Shown: positions 7,417 through 18,123, numbered from the stretch's first letter. The stretch is DNA of 64,000 bases from Thermus neutrinimicus (GCF_022760955.1 NZ_JAKTNU010000002.1:62001-126000), one strand, 5' to 3'. Notes: generated by a model not told the origin, from the sequence alone. Translations and numbers: made by a program.

Positions 7417-8199
7417 TTAACTGCTCGCGGAGGTGTAGCCCCTCAAGGCGAAGCGGAAAAACCCCCGGGCCAGGAGGAAGAGGGAAAGGGCCAAGGCCGA
7501 GGCGAAAAGGGGAACCCCCTCCTTTTCCAAGGCGGCCTGGGCGGGCACGGTGGTGAGAAAGGCCACAGGCACCACAAAGGTGAAGAACACCCGGTACAAG
7601 GCCGGGTAGGCCCCCACGGGAAACCGGCCCGCCTCCAGTAGCCCCCTAAGCACCTCGGTGACGTTGTAAATCTTCACAAACCAGATGCTGGTGGTGGCCA
7701 GGAGGAACCAGAGGCTATAGAGCATCAAGGCTCCCAGCACCCAGTACCCGGCGAAGACCAGGTAGTCCCAAGCCCCAAGCCCCAGGCGCACCCCTGCATA
7801 GAGAAGAAGGCCGAACCCCAGGAGAAAATCCCCCAGGCCCCAAGGGGAAAAGACCCTTAAGGAAAGCCAGAACTGGGGATCCAAGGGCTTTAGGAGGACG
7901 AAGTCCAGGGTGCCCTGCTGCACGTGTTCCACGATCTTGTTGAGGTTTGGGGCCAAAAGGGTGCTGGCCAGGCCCTGGAGGAGGGTGAAGGCCGCCAGGA
8001 CCAAAAGGGCCTCCTCCCAGGCCCACCCTCCGGGCTGGTACCCCCCTTGGTAGAGGAGCACCAGGCCCAAAAGGGCCCCAAGAAGGGTCAGGGCCGAGGA
8101 GAGAAGCCCCAGGAGGAAGTTAAGCCGGTACTCCATCTCCGCCGCCAGGCTGAGGCGCAGGAAAAGGAGGAAAACCCTCAGGTAGCGCACGGGAAACAT
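7417..8199 (-). CDS. ABC-2-type exporter permease, subunit 1
   Basis: 260 residues from ATG 8199. The open frame continues upstream, but that would overlap the divergent ATPase gene. About six membrane segments, with the cytosolic motif [19 protein letters not shown] shared by the ABC2_membrane_6 group (compare GRLSFRLLRPLDPFF in the other subunit). It should pair with the permease at 9243-10019 and the ATPase at 8224-9246 to form a heteromeric exporter, although it is transcribed in the opposite direction. Substrate unknown. Confidence 0.85.
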   Translation of the reverse strand: MFPVRYLRVFLLFLRLSLAAEMEYRLNFLLGLLSSALTLLGALLGLVLLYQGGYQPGGWAWEEALLVLAAFTLLQGLASTLLAPNLNKIVEHVQQGTLDFVLLKPLDPQFWLSLRVFSPWGLGDFLLGFGLLLYAGVRLGLGAWDYLVFAGYWVLGALMLYSLWFLLATTSIWFVKIYNVTEVLRGLLEAGRFPVGAYPALYRVFFTFVVPVAFLTTVPAQAALEKEGVPLFASALALSLFLLARGFFRFALRGYTSASS

Positions 8200-8211
8200 T
8201 AGACCACAGGG

Positions 8212-8220
8212 TAGACTATA
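8212..8220. promoter_or_regulatory. Overlapping divergent -10 boxes of the ABC exporter genes
   Basis: TAGACT (plus strand, 8212-8217) ends 6 nt before the GTG at 8224. TATAGT (minus strand, 8215-8220) ends 15 nt before the ATG at 8199. The two elements share TAT/ATA bases, so RNA polymerase can probably occupy only one direction at a time. Confidence 0.5.
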
Positions 8221-8223
8221 GGG

Positions 8224-9246
8224 GTGTCGGCAGAGGCCATTGTCCTTGCCCAGGACCTCACCAAGCACTATCGGGTGGCCCTGAAGGAGGAAAGCCTCCT
8301 CGCCACCCTGCGCCACTTCCTCTTGCGCCAGTACCGCACGGTGAAGGCGGTGGAGGGGGTGGAATTCCAAATAGCAAGGGGCGAGGTGGTGGGGTTTCTA
8401 GGCCCCAACGGGGCGGGTAAGACCACCACCCTGAAGATGCTCACCGGCCTAATCCACCCCACCCGGGGCAAGGCGGTGGTGGCGGGGCACATTCCCTGGC
8501 GACGGGAAAAGGCCTTTTTGAAAAAGATCACCCTGGTGATGGGCAACAAGCAGCAGCTCATCTGGGACCTGCCTCCCCTGGACACCTTCCGCCTCAACGC
8601 TGCCATCTACGACATCCCCGAAGGGGAGTTCCGGAAGCGGGTATGGGAGCTTGCGGAGATGCTTTCCCTAACGAGTAAGCTCCACCAGCCCGTGCGCAAG
8701 CTCTCCCTGGGGGAAAGGATGAAGGCCGAGCTTCTAGCGGCCCTTCTCCACCGCCCGGAGGTGCTCTTTCTGGACGAACCCACCCTGGGCCTAGATGTGA
8801 ACGCCCAGGTGGCGGTGCGGGAATTCATCCGGGAGTACAACCGGCGCTATGGGGCCACGGTCCTCCTCACCAGCCACTACATGGCGGACATCGCCGCCCT
8901 GGCGGAGCGGGTCCTGGTGATCCACCAGGGAAGGCTCCTCTACGATGGACCCCTGGCAGGGCTATTGGAACGCTTCGCCCCCTACCGGGAGGTGGCGCTC
9001 ACCCTGGCCCGCCCCCTGCCCAGGGAAGCCTTACTGGCCTTCGGGGAGGTTAGGGACCTCGAGGGCCTAAAGGCCCGGCTTCTTCTTCCCCGGGAAGGGC
9101 TAACGGAGAAGGTGGCGGAAATCCTGAAAAGGCTTCCCGTGGAGGACCTGGAGGTGCGGGAACCCCCCCTGGAGGAGGTCATCGCCCGGGTTTACCGGAT
9201 AGCCCCCCTGGGTGAGCCCCAAAGCCCCGCCCTGGAGGAGGCATGA
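8224..9246 (+). CDS. ABC-2-type exporter ATPase
   Basis: 340 residues from a GTG start. Walker A GPNGAGKTT at 60-68, signature LSLGERMKAELL, Walker B VLFLDEPTLGLD and the switch histidine in LLTSHYMAD are all present. About 100 C-terminal residues after the nucleotide-binding domain form the regulatory extension usual in ABC-2 exporters. The last codons overlap the start of the next permease by 4 nt. It energises the two permeases flanking it. Substrate cannot be deduced. Confidence 0.9.
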   Translation: MSAEAIVLAQDLTKHYRVALKEESLLATLRHFLLRQYRTVKAVEGVEFQIARGEVVGFLGPNGAGKTTTLKMLTGLIHPTRGKAVVAGHIPWRREKAFLKKITLVMGNKQQLIWDLPPLDTFRLNAAIYDIPEGEFRKRVWELAEMLSLTSKLHQPVRKLSLGERMKAELLAALLHRPEVLFLDEPTLGLDVNAQVAVREFIREYNRRYGATVLLTSHYMADIAALAERVLVIHQGRLLYDGPLAGLLERFAPYREVALTLARPLPREALLAFGEVRDLEGLKARLLLPREGLTEKVAEILKRLPVEDLEVREPPLEEVIARVYRIAPLGEPQSPALEEA

Positions 9247-10019
9247 GGAAGGCCAAGACCCTCTTAACCGTCTACCTGGCCTACATGTTGGAGTACCGGG
9301 CGGAACTCTTCCTCTGGGCCCTGGCCGGGGTTTTGCCCTTGATCCTCCTAGGGGTCTGGACCGAGGCGGCCAGGGGCGGGGAGTTTGCCCTGTCCCCTGG
9401 GGAGTTCGCCCGTTACTTCCTCATGGTCTTCCTGGTACGCCAGGCCACGGTGGTCTGGGTGGTGTGGGAGTTCGAGCGGGACGTGGTGGAAGGGCGGCTT
9501 TCCTTCCGGCTCCTGAGGCCCCTGGATCCCTTTTTCGACCACCTGGCAGCCCACGTGGCCGAGCGCCTGGCCCGGCTTCCCTTCGTGGTGCTCCTCACCC
9601 TCCTCTTCTTCTTTATCTTCCCCGAGGCCCGCTTTAGGCCGGAGCCCGGCCCCGTCCTCCTGGGGCTTCTCTTCACCCTTCTGGCCTTTTTCCTCCGCTA
9701 CCTGATGCAGTACACCACCGCCATGCTCACCTTCTTCACGGAACGGGCAGTTTCCGTGGAGGAGGTCTTCTTCCTCCTCTACCTCTTCCTCTCGGGAACC
9801 ATCGCTCCCCTCGAGGTCTTCCCCGAACCCCTGAGAAATCTGGCCCTCCTCACCCCCTTCCCCTACCTGGTCTACCTGCCCGCTGCCCTCCTGGCCGGGC
9901 AGGAGGTGGACCTCCTCCCGGGGGTCTTTGTCATGCTCTTCTGGGGTGGAACCCTCCTTCTCCTTTGGCGGCTTCTCTGGTGGCTTGGGCTTAGGCACTA
10001 CTCCGGCCACGGAGCATAA
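9243..10019 (+). CDS. ABC-2-type exporter permease, subunit 2
   Basis: 258 residues with about six membrane segments. It shares with the 7417-8199 protein the loop GRLSFRLLRPLDPFFDHLA, placing both in the same permease family. Its ATG overlaps the ATPase stop (ATGA). It is likely one half of a heterodimeric exporter channel. Confidence 0.87.
   Translation: MRKAKTLLTVYLAYMLEYRAELFLWALAGVLPLILLGVWTEAARGGEFALSPGEFARYFLMVFLVRQATVVWVVWEFERDVVEGRLSFRLLRPLDPFFDHLAAHVAERLARLPFVVLLTLLFFFIFPEARFRPEPGPVLLGLLFTLLAFFLRYLMQYTTAMLTFFTERAVSVEEVFFLLYLFLSGTIAPLEVFPEPLRNLALLTPFPYLVYLPAALLAGQEVDLLPGVFVMLFWGGTLLLLWRLLWWLGLRHYSGHGA
10014..10019 (+). promoter_or_regulatory. -10 box of the Uma2-type gene
   Basis: CATAAT overlaps the stop codon of the permease gene and ends 7 nt before the ATG at 10027, giving a predicted leaderless transcript. 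Confidence 0.45.
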
Positions 10020-10026
10020 TAGGGGC

Positions 10027-10560
10027 ATGGCCACCCGCTACCGCTTCCGCGTGGAGGAGTTTGAGCGGGCCTTCCGGGACGTACCCCGGGTGGAACTCCT
10101 CAGGGGAGAGGTATACCAGATGAGCCCAATCGGACCGAAACATGCCTTCATGGTGGCCCGGCTGGACGACCTCTTGCATGAGGCCCTACGGGGTAAGGCT
10201 GTGGTTATGGCGCAAAACCCCTTGCGTATACCTCCTGACTCGGAACCTGAACCCGATCTGTTGGTCCTCGTCCCACCCTTGGACCGCTATCGGGACCGCC
10301 ACCCAGAACCCCCGGATGTCCTTCTCCTCATAGAGGTAGCCGACACCTCCTTGGAGTTTGACCGGGAGGAGAAGCTTCCCCTCTACGCCGAGGCCGGGAT
10401 CCCCGAGGTGTGGCTGGTGAACCTCAAGGAGAACCTCCTGGAGGTCTACCGGGAGCCCAGGGAGGGGCGCTACCGCTCCATCCGCCTCCTCTCCCCCTCC
10501 GAGCCCGCAACCCCCTTGGCCTTCCCCGAGATCAGCCTGCCTTGGGCACCGTCTCCTTAA
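10027..10560 (+). CDS. Uma2 family (DUF820) putative endonuclease
   Basis: 177 residues from ATG 10027. It has the PD-(D/E)XK-like order of the family: an early RVELLRGEVYQMSPIGPKH strand-turn, the acidic segment PEPDLLVL, then DVLLLIEVADTSLEFDREEKLPLYAEAGIPEVWLV with the E-V-A-D-T-S core and a following Lys. Such genes are multicopy in Thermus and cyanobacteria. Substrate and biological role are unknown. Its last 29 nt overlap the 3' end of cimA on the opposite strand. Confidence 0.85.
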   Translation: MATRYRFRVEEFERAFRDVPRVELLRGEVYQMSPIGPKHAFMVARLDDLLHEALRGKAVVMAQNPLRIPPDSEPEPDLLVLVPPLDRYRDRHPEPPDVLLLIEVADTSLEFDREEKLPLYAEAGIPEVWLVNLKENLLEVYREPREGRYRSIRLLSPSEPATPLAFPEISLPWAPSP

Positions 10561-12115
10561 GGCTCGGGTACAGGAGGGCGTAGGCGTACCCGTCGGTGAG
10601 GGCCTTCAGGGAGGCCTCGAGGATGTTCTCGCTGGCCCCCACGGTGGCAAAGCGCTCCTCGCCCCGCTTCATCTCGATCATCACCCGCACCCCGGAGTTG
10701 GTCCCCGCCTCCTGGCCGGAGAGGATGCGCACCTTGTAGTCGGCGAGCTCCACGTCGGCTAGCTCCGGGTAAAACTGCAACACCGCCTTGCGGAAGGCCC
10801 TGTCCAGGGCGGAAACCGGGCCAAAGGGGCTTTCCGCCGCCGTGTGTTGCAGGCTTTCCCCCACCCTAACCCGCACCGTGGCCTCGGCCCAGGCGGTGTC
10901 CAGGCCACTCCCGTGGACAAAGACGGAAAACCCCTCCACGCTGAAGGGGAGGCTCCCCCCTTTCAGGCGGTGGGCCAGGAGGTAGAAGCTGGCCTCCGCT
11001 CCCTCGAAGGCGTAGCCCTCGTACTCCAGGGCCTTCACCTCCTCCAGAAGGCGCTTGGCCTCCTCCTTGGAAAGGTCCACCCCCAGCTCCTGGAGCTTGG
11101 CCAGAAGGTTGGAGCGGCCCGAGACATCGGAGACCAGGAACCGCCGGCTATTCCCCACCCACTCGGGGGGGATGTGCTCGTAGGTGCGGGGGTTCTTAAG
11201 GACCGCGGAGACGTGCACCCCCGCCTTGTGGGCGAAGGCCGACTCCCCCACGTAAGGGGCCCGGCGGTTGGGGGACTGGTTGGCCCTCTCGTCCACGAAG
11301 TGGGAGAGCTCCTTAAGTCCCCTAAGCCTTTCCGCAGGGATGGAGGGAATGCCGTACTTGAAGGCCAGGGTGGGCAGGAAGCTGGTGAGGTTCAGGTTGC
11401 CGCACCGCTCCCCGTAGCCGTTGATGGTGCCCTGGGCGTGGGTGGCCCCCGCCCTCACCGCCGCCAAGGCGTTGGCCACCGCCAGCTCGGCGTCGTTGTG
11501 GGGATGGATGCCGATGCGTAAGCGGGGAAAGCGCTCCACCACCGCTTTGGTGATGGCGTAAACCTCCTCCGGCAGGGCCCCCCCGTTGGTGTCGCAAAGC
11601 ACCAGGGTGTCCGCTCCCCCCTCCACCGCCGCCTCCAAGGTGGCCAGGGCGTAGCCGGGGTCCTCCTTATACCCGTCAAAGAAGTGCTCCGCGTCGTAGA
11701 CCACCCGCCTTCCCCGCCCGGCGAAGAAGGCCACGGTGTCCTGGATCATGCGGAGGTTTTCCTCCAGGCTGGTCTCCAAGGCCTCGAGGACATGTAGGGT
11801 CCAGCTCTTGCCGAAGAGGACCACCACGGGAGTCTCCGCCTCCAGCAGGGCCAGAACCGAGGGGTCCTCCTCGGGAGCCAGCCCCTTTCTACGGGTGGCC
11901 CCAAAGGCAGCCAGCTTGGTCTCCCCCAGGTCCACCCCCTTCATGCGCTGGAAAAACTCGGCGTCCTTGGGGTTGGACCCCGGCCAGCCCCCCTCGATGA
12001 GGTGTACCCCAAAGGCCGCCAGGCGTCTGGCAATGGCCACCTTGTCGTCCACGGAAAGGCTGATGCCTTCCCCTTGCGTTCCGTCCCTTAGGGTGGTGTC
12101 TAGGATCTCCACCAT
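10532..12115 (-). CDS. cimA: (R)-citramalate synthase family protein
   Basis: 527 residues from ATG 12115, preceded by [15 protein letters not shown] metallolyase: DTTLRDGTQGEG at the N terminus, the HPHNDAELAVAN metal-binding histidines, and GYGERCGNLNL. A C-terminal regulatory LeuA dimer-type domain starts about residue 400. It condenses pyruvate and acetyl-CoA to citramalate, feeding 2-oxobutyrate and thus isoleucine synthesis. It is the last gene of the ilvB-ilvN-ilvC-leuA-cimA operon, which supports citramalate over isopropylmalate. The alternative is a second isopropylmalate synthase. Confidence 0.87.
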   Translation of the reverse strand: MVEILDTTLRDGTQGEGISLSVDDKVAIARRLAAFGVHLIEGGWPGSNPKDAEFFQRMKGVDLGETKLAAFGATRRKGLAPEEDPSVLALLEAETPVVVLFGKSWTLHVLEALETSLEENLRMIQDTVAFFAGRGRRVVYDAEHFFDGYKEDPGYALATLEAAVEGGADTLVLCDTNGGALPEEVYAITKAVVERFPRLRIGIHPHNDAELAVANALAAVRAGATHAQGTINGYGERCGNLNLTSFLPTLAFKYGIPSIPAERLRGLKELSHFVDERANQSPNRRAPYVGESAFAHKAGVHVSAVLKNPRTYEHIPPEWVGNSRRFLVSDVSGRSNLLAKLQELGVDLSKEEAKRLLEEVKALEYEGYAFEGAEASFYLLAHRLKGGSLPFSVEGFSVFVHGSGLDTAWAEATVRVRVGESLQHTAAESPFGPVSALDRAFRKAVLQFYPELADVELADYKVRILSGQEAGTNSGVRVMIEMKRGEERFATVGASENILEASLKALTDGYAYALLYPSLKETVPKAG

Positions 12116-12140
12116 GGCTTCTTCCCCCCTCCGCGGGGGT

Positions 12141-12165
12141 CCCACCCTGGCCGATCCAGGGTGGG
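12141..12165. terminator. Hairpin between leuA and cimA
   Basis: A perfect 10-bp stem (CCCACCCTGG, 5-nt loop, CCAGGGTGGG). Exactly the same arms recur after sucD at 38781-38805. There is no T-run in the minus (operon) direction, so it may be an intercistronic stabiliser or partial terminator tuning cimA rather than a full stop. Confidence 0.5.
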
Positions 12166-12171
12166 CTTTCC

Positions 12172-13728
12172 CTAAACCCCGCGCTGAACCTCCTCGATGG
12201 AGGGCGGGTGGCGGGTGGCGCGGCCGCTGGCCAGCTTGCCGGCCGCATCCAGGAAGGCCAGGGCGCTGGCCTCGATGATGTCCGGGGAAACCCCCACCCC
12301 CACCGCCTGGAGCTCCCCCAGGCGAAGCCTCACCGTCACCTGGCCCAAGGCCTCGGTGGATCCGGTAACCGCCTCCACCCGGTAAAGCTCCAGCCCGGGC
12401 CTGAGGCCGATGGCCTCCTGAATGGCCTTGTACACGGCGCCCCCGGGCCCATCCCCGGTGTGCGTGGCCACCCTTTCCCCATCCGGGGTCTTCACCTTCA
12501 CCGTGGCCGTGGGCAAGAGGCCGGAGCCGGAGAAGAACTGGACATGCTCCAGGGTAAAGAACTGGGACGCCGGCTCCCGTTCGCTCTCCACCAGGGCCTG
12601 AAGCTCCTCGGCCGACAGGGGGCCTTTCTTCTCGGCGATCTCCTTGAAGCGGGAGAAGAGCACCTTGAGCTGATCCTCGGAAAGGTCCTTGTAGCCCAGG
12701 TCCTCGAGGGCCTTCTTGAAGGCAGCCCGCCCGGAATGCTTACCCAGCACGATCACCGCGGGGCGCCTCCCAATAAGCTCGGCGTCCATGATCTCGTAGG
12801 TGGAGCGGTGCTTCAGGACGCCATCCTGGTGGATCCCCGACTCGTGGGCAAAGGCGTTGTCCCCCACGATGGCCTTGTTGGGGGGCACGGGCATGCCGGT
12901 GTAACGCTCCACCAGGCGGGAGACCCGGTAGATCTCCCGGGTGTTGATCTGGGTCTTGGCCTTGTACCAGTCCCGGCGCACGTAAAGGGCCATGACCACC
13001 TCCTCCAAGGCGGTGTTGCCCGCCCGCTCCCCAATGCCGTTGATGGTGCACTCCACCTGGCCCGCCCCGTTCTCTATGCCCGCCAGGGCGTTGGCGGTGG
13101 CCAGGCCCAGGTCGTCGTGGGTGTGGGTGGAGATGATCACGTCCCGGCCCCGCACCACCTCGTCCCGGATGCGGCGGATCAAGGCCCCGTACTCATTGGG
13201 TGTACCGTAGCCGGTGGTGTCGGGAATGTTGATGGTGGTGGCCCCAGCCTCAATGGCCACCTCGTAGAGGCGCTTTACGAACTCCCACTCCGCCCGCATC
13301 ACGTCCTGGGCGGAAAACTCCACGTCGTCCACGTACCTCCTGGCGTAACGCACCATCTTGTCCGCCATCTCCAAGACCTCCTCCTCCGTCTTCTTCAGCA
13401 TGTACTGGAGGTGGATCTTGGAAGCCGAGGTGAATACGTGGATCCGAGGCTTTTCCGCCTTCTCCAGGGCCTTGGCCGCCTGGTCGATGTCCAGGGTGTG
13501 GGTGCGGGCCAAGGCGGCGATGATGGGGCCCCTTACCTCCTCAGCGATCCGCCTTACCGCCTCAAACTCCAAAGGCCCGGATACGGGGAAACCCGCCTCA
13601 ATGATGTCCACGTTGAGCCGGGCCAAGGCGTGGGCGATCTCCAGCTTCTGGTCCAGGGAAAGGGCCACCCCTGGGCTCTGTTCCCCATCCCTAAGCGTGG
13701 TGTCAAAGATGCGGATGTGCCTTTCCAT
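12172..13728 (-). CDS. leuA: 2-isopropylmalate synthase
   Basis: 518 residues from ATG 13728 with GGGGAGGGAG before it. It condenses 2-oxoisovalerate with acetyl-CoA, the committed step of leucine synthesis. IFDTTLRDGEQSPGV, the STHTHDDLGLATAN metal site, NGIGERAGNTALEE and the HESGIHQDG catalytic segment are intact. The C-terminal allosteric domain (about 390-518, with EHVQFFSGSG) indicates leucine feedback inhibition. It lies between ilvC and cimA, flanked by strong hairpins on both sides. Confidence 0.95.
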   Translation of the reverse strand: MERHIRIFDTTLRDGEQSPGVALSLDQKLEIAHALARLNVDIIEAGFPVSGPLEFEAVRRIAEEVRGPIIAALARTHTLDIDQAAKALEKAEKPRIHVFTSASKIHLQYMLKKTEEEVLEMADKMVRYARRYVDDVEFSAQDVMRAEWEFVKRLYEVAIEAGATTINIPDTTGYGTPNEYGALIRRIRDEVVRGRDVIISTHTHDDLGLATANALAGIENGAGQVECTINGIGERAGNTALEEVVMALYVRRDWYKAKTQINTREIYRVSRLVERYTGMPVPPNKAIVGDNAFAHESGIHQDGVLKHRSTYEIMDAELIGRRPAVIVLGKHSGRAAFKKALEDLGYKDLSEDQLKVLFSRFKEIAEKKGPLSAEELQALVESEREPASQFFTLEHVQFFSGSGLLPTATVKVKTPDGERVATHTGDGPGGAVYKAIQEAIGLRPGLELYRVEAVTGSTEALGQVTVRLRLGELQAVGVGVSPDIIEASALAFLDAAGKLASGRATRHPPSIEEVQRGV

Positions 13729-13753
13729 CTTCTCCCTCCCCAAAAACGCACCA

Positions 13754-13773
13754 GGCCCCCCAGGTGGGGGGCC
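13754..13773 (-). terminator. Hairpin between ilvC and leuA
   Basis: A perfect 8-bp G/C stem with a 4-nt loop (GGCCCCCC / GGGGGGCC). In the operon direction a run of five T follows about 9 nt downstream. It probably allows partial read-through, reducing leuA and cimA relative to ilvBNC, or it stabilises the upstream mRNA end. Confidence 0.5.
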
Positions 13774-13785
13774 ATTGGAACCCAC

Positions 13786-15304
<1,519 letters not shown>

Positions 15305-15308
<4 letters not shown>

Positions 15309-16993
15309 GCCTCCACCTCCTCCCTTTCCGCGGGGTGCTCGAGGATCATGTCCTCCGCCGCCCCACCCGCGGGGATCATGGGGAAGACTCCCTCCTCGTG
15401 GTAGACCTTAAACTCCGCCACCACCGGGCCATCGGCGGAAAGCACCGCCTCCACCCCCTTCATCAGGTCCTCCTTGCGTTCCACCCTGATCCCCTTGAGG
15501 CCATAGGCCTCCGCCAGGCGGGCGAAGTCGGGGTTGGAGTCCGCCAGGTACACCTCGGAGTAGCGCTTGGCATGGAAGAGGTCCTGCCACTGGCGCACCA
15601 TGCCCAGGTAGCCGTTGTTGAGGATCACCACCTTCACGTCCAGCCTGTACTTGACCAAGGTGGCCAGCTCCTGGAGGGTCATCTGGAAGGAGCCGTCCCC
15701 GTCGAAGTCGATGACCAGCTCCTCCGGCCGGGCCACCTTGGCCCCGATGGCGAAGGGAAGGCCCACCCCCATCGCGCCCAGGCCCCCGGAGGTGATGAAG
15801 CTTCGCGGCCGGGCCACGGGGAAGTACTGGGCAGCGAACATCTGGTGCTGCCCCACCCCCGTGGTCACAATGGCATGCCCCCCCGTGGCCTCGGCGAAGG
15901 CCCGGATCACCTCCGGGGCCTGAAGGTGGGGCCGGGGCTTCCAGCGCAAGGGGTAGCGGGTGCGCCACTCCTCCAGCTCCCGCCACCAGGAGGCAAGCCT
16001 AAGGGGCTTGGCCCCCTTCAGCATCTCCTTAAGGACCAGCCGGGCATCCCCCACGATGGGAATGTGGGTGCGCACCAGCTTACCGATCTCCGCGGGGTCG
16101 ATGTCCACGTGGATGATGGTGTGGGCATGGGGGGCGAAGCGGGAAACCTTCCCCGTGACCCGGTCGTCAAAGCGGAGGCCGATGGCCAGGATCACGTCCG
16201 CATGGTGGATGGCCCGGTTGGCGGCCACGGTGCCGTGCATTCCCGGCATCCCCAGCCAAAGGGGGTGGTTCCCCGGGAAAGCCCCCAGGCCCATCAGGGT
16301 GGTGATCACGGGGATTCCCGTCCGCTCGGCAAAGGCCAGAAGCTCCCCGTGGGCGTGTTGGGCTCCGCCTCCCACCATGAGGATGGGCCTTTCCGCCTGC
16401 TCCAGGGCATCCAGGGCCCGCTCTATCTGCTTGGGATGGCCCTTGGTGGTGGGCTTATAGCCGGGAAGGTCTAGCTCCACGTCGAAGCTACCCGTGAACT
16501 CGGAAAGCTGCACGTCCTTGGGCAGGTCGATGAGCACCGGGCCTGGCCTCCCAGTGGAGGCGATGTGGAAGGCCTCCCGCACCACCCGGGGGATGTCGTT
16601 CACCTCCTGCACCAGGTAGTTGTGCTTGGTGATGGGCATGGTGACCCCGGTGACGTCCGCCTCCTGGAAGGCGTCGGTGCCGATCAGGGTCCGGGGCACG
16701 TTCCCAGTGATGGCCACCACCGGGGTGGAGTCCATGTAGGCATCCGCCAGGCCCGTCACCAGGTTCAGGGCCCCAGGGCCGCTGGTGGCCATGACCACCC
16801 CCACCCGGCCCGAAGCCCGGGCGTAGGCGGTGGCGGCATGAACGCCCCCTTGCTCGTGCCGCACCAGGATGTGGCGGATAGGGCTGTCGTAAAGGGCATC
16901 GTAGACCGGCATGATGGCCCCACCCGGGTGGCCAAAGATGACCTCCACCCCTTCCTTCTCCAACGCCTTCAAGAGTGCTTCTGATCCCTTCAT
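15305..16993 (-). CDS. ilvB: Acetolactate synthase large (catalytic) subunit
   Basis: 562 residues, ThDP-dependent. It forms acetolactate or acetohydroxybutyrate. The N-terminal ThDP glutamate lies in VIFGHPGGAIMPVYDAL, the C-terminal ThDP/Mg motif is GDGSFQMTLQELATLVKYRLDVKVVILNN, and an FAD-binding middle domain is present. First structural gene of the operon. Its ATG follows a GGAGGGGG placed just after the attenuator terminator hairpin, so expression requires read-through. Confidence 0.96.
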
Positions 16994-17007
16994 CGCCCCC
17001 TCCTAAA

Positions 17008-17038
17008 CCAAAACCCCCCGTTTTCCGGGGGGTTTTGG
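17008..17038 (-). terminator. Attenuator terminator of the ilv-leu operon
   Basis: A perfect 13-bp stem (CCAAAACCCCCCG / CGGGGGGTTTTGG) with a 5-nt loop, followed by TTT, lying between the leader peptide and the ilvB Shine-Dalgarno. Its CCCCCCG 5' arm can alternatively pair with CGGGGGG at 17064-17070, which spans leader codons 18-20. That pairing would be the antiterminator. Confidence 0.85.
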
Positions 17039-17053
17039 ATGCGCCCTAAAACG

Positions 17054-17122
17054 CTACACCCTACCCCCCGCTGGCCCTACGATTAGGACCAGGCCTAGGG
17101 ATAGGACGAGGCCAAAGCGCAT
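17054..17122 (-). CDS. ilv-leu operon leader peptide
   Basis: 22 codons. Residues 5-15 (LVLSLGLVLIV) contain nine branched-chain residues out of eleven: five Leu, three Val and one Ile. The ATG lies about 10 nt after the -10 box, so initiation is close to leaderless. The stop TAG precedes the terminator by 15 nt. Ribosomes pausing on the Leu/Val/Ile codons would leave the G-run at codons 18-20 free to pair with the terminator's 5' arm, giving read-through into ilvB when these amino acids are scarce. Confidence 0.88.
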   Translation of the reverse strand: MRFGLVLSLGLVLIVGPAGGRV

Positions 17123-17132
17123 CTTGGGCTCT

Positions 17133-17161
17133 ATCCTAGCCCCCTTTGTGAAGGGTGTCAA
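17133..17161 (-). promoter_or_regulatory. Promoter of the ilv-leu operon
   Basis: TTGACA (17156-17161), a 17-nt spacer, then TAGGAT (17133-17138), on the minus strand. This is the best sigma-A promoter in the window. The -35 overlaps the last codon and stop of the upstream bacillithiol reductase gene. Confidence 0.88.
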
Positions 17162-18123
17162 GAGCCCAGGTGACGGGCGATGGCGGCTATGGCCACCCTG
17201 GCGTGCTCCCGGCCGTTTTCGATGAAGACGGAGCGGGTGTCCGGGCCAAAGGCGCTGGAGCCGATGGCGAAGAGCCCCTTGCGGGAGGTCTCCCACCCCG
17301 GGGAAAGGCGGGGCTTACCCCCCTCGTAGTTCACCAAAGCCTCCCTGAGAAGGCGGTCCTCCGCATGGTAACCGATCTGGACCAGGACGAAATCGGCCTG
17401 CAAGAACTCCTCCCCTTGGGGCCCTTCCAGGACCAGACCCTCCGGGGTGATGGCCTTGACCCGGGTTTCCATCACCGCCCTTATGCTTCCCTCCTTCACC
17501 CGGTTCTCAAAATCGGGGAGGAGCCAGTACTTCACGCTGGGGCGCACCCACTTCCCCCGGTGCACCAGGGCCACCTCCGCCCCACCCCGGTACAGGTCCA
17601 AGGCCACCTCCACCGCGGAGTTACTCCCCCCCACCACCGCCACCCTTCTGCCGAAGAAGGGGGCCGCTTCCTCGTAGCGGTGGAAGACGTGGGGCAGGTC
17701 CTCCCCCGGCACCCCCAGGCGGTTGGGGTTGCCGAAGTAGCCCGTGGCCACCACCACATACCGGGCGGGAAAGGCCTTTTGCCCAAAGCGGTCCTTGGCC
17801 AGCACCCGGAAGGCTCCCTCCCCGCCCTCTATGGCCACCGCCTCCGTGTAGGTGAGAACCCTAAGCCCTTCCCTTTCCGCCACCCTCTGGTAGTAGAGGA
17901 GGGCCTCGAGGCGGGTGGGCTTGGGACCCTGGGACACCAGGGGGTGGCCCCCGATCTCAATGTTCTTGGACTCGGAGAAGAAGACCATCTGCCGGGGAAA
18001 GCGGTAAATGGTTTCCGCCACCGTGCCCCTCTCCAGGATCAGGTGGCTTAGGCCACGGCGCTTAGCCTCGAGGGCCGCCGCTAGACCCACGGGCCCGGCC
18101 CCCACCACGAGCACATCCACCAT
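17158..18123 (-). CDS. YpdA-family bacillithiol disulfide reductase
   Basis: 321 residues, FAD- and NADPH-binding but without the CxxC of thioredoxin reductase. FAD motif DVLVVGAGPVGLAAALEA at the N terminus and a second dinucleotide motif VAVVGGSNSAVEVALDLYRGG. Absence of the CxxC pair and the GGSNSA-type motif match YpdA/Bdr, which reduces oxidised bacillithiol. ATG 18123 sits 7 nt after a TAGACT -10 box, implying a leaderless mRNA. Partner genes bshB and merA lie 10-15 kb away. Distinguishing YpdA from other thioredoxin-reductase-like flavoproteins would need a phylogeny. Confidence 0.82.
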   Translation of the reverse strand: MVDVLVVGAGPVGLAAALEAKRRGLSHLILERGTVAETIYRFPRQMVFFSESKNIEIGGHPLVSQGPKPTRLEALLYYQRVAEREGLRVLTYTEAVAIEGGEGAFRVLAKDRFGQKAFPARYVVVATGYFGNPNRLGVPGEDLPHVFHRYEEAAPFFGRRVAVVGGSNSAVEVALDLYRGGAEVALVHRGKWVRPSVKYWLLPDFENRVKEGSIRAVMETRVKAITPEGLVLEGPQGEEFLQADFVLVQIGYHAEDRLLREALVNYEGGKPRLSPGWETSRKGLFAIGSSAFGPDTRSVFIENGREHARVAIAAIARHLGS

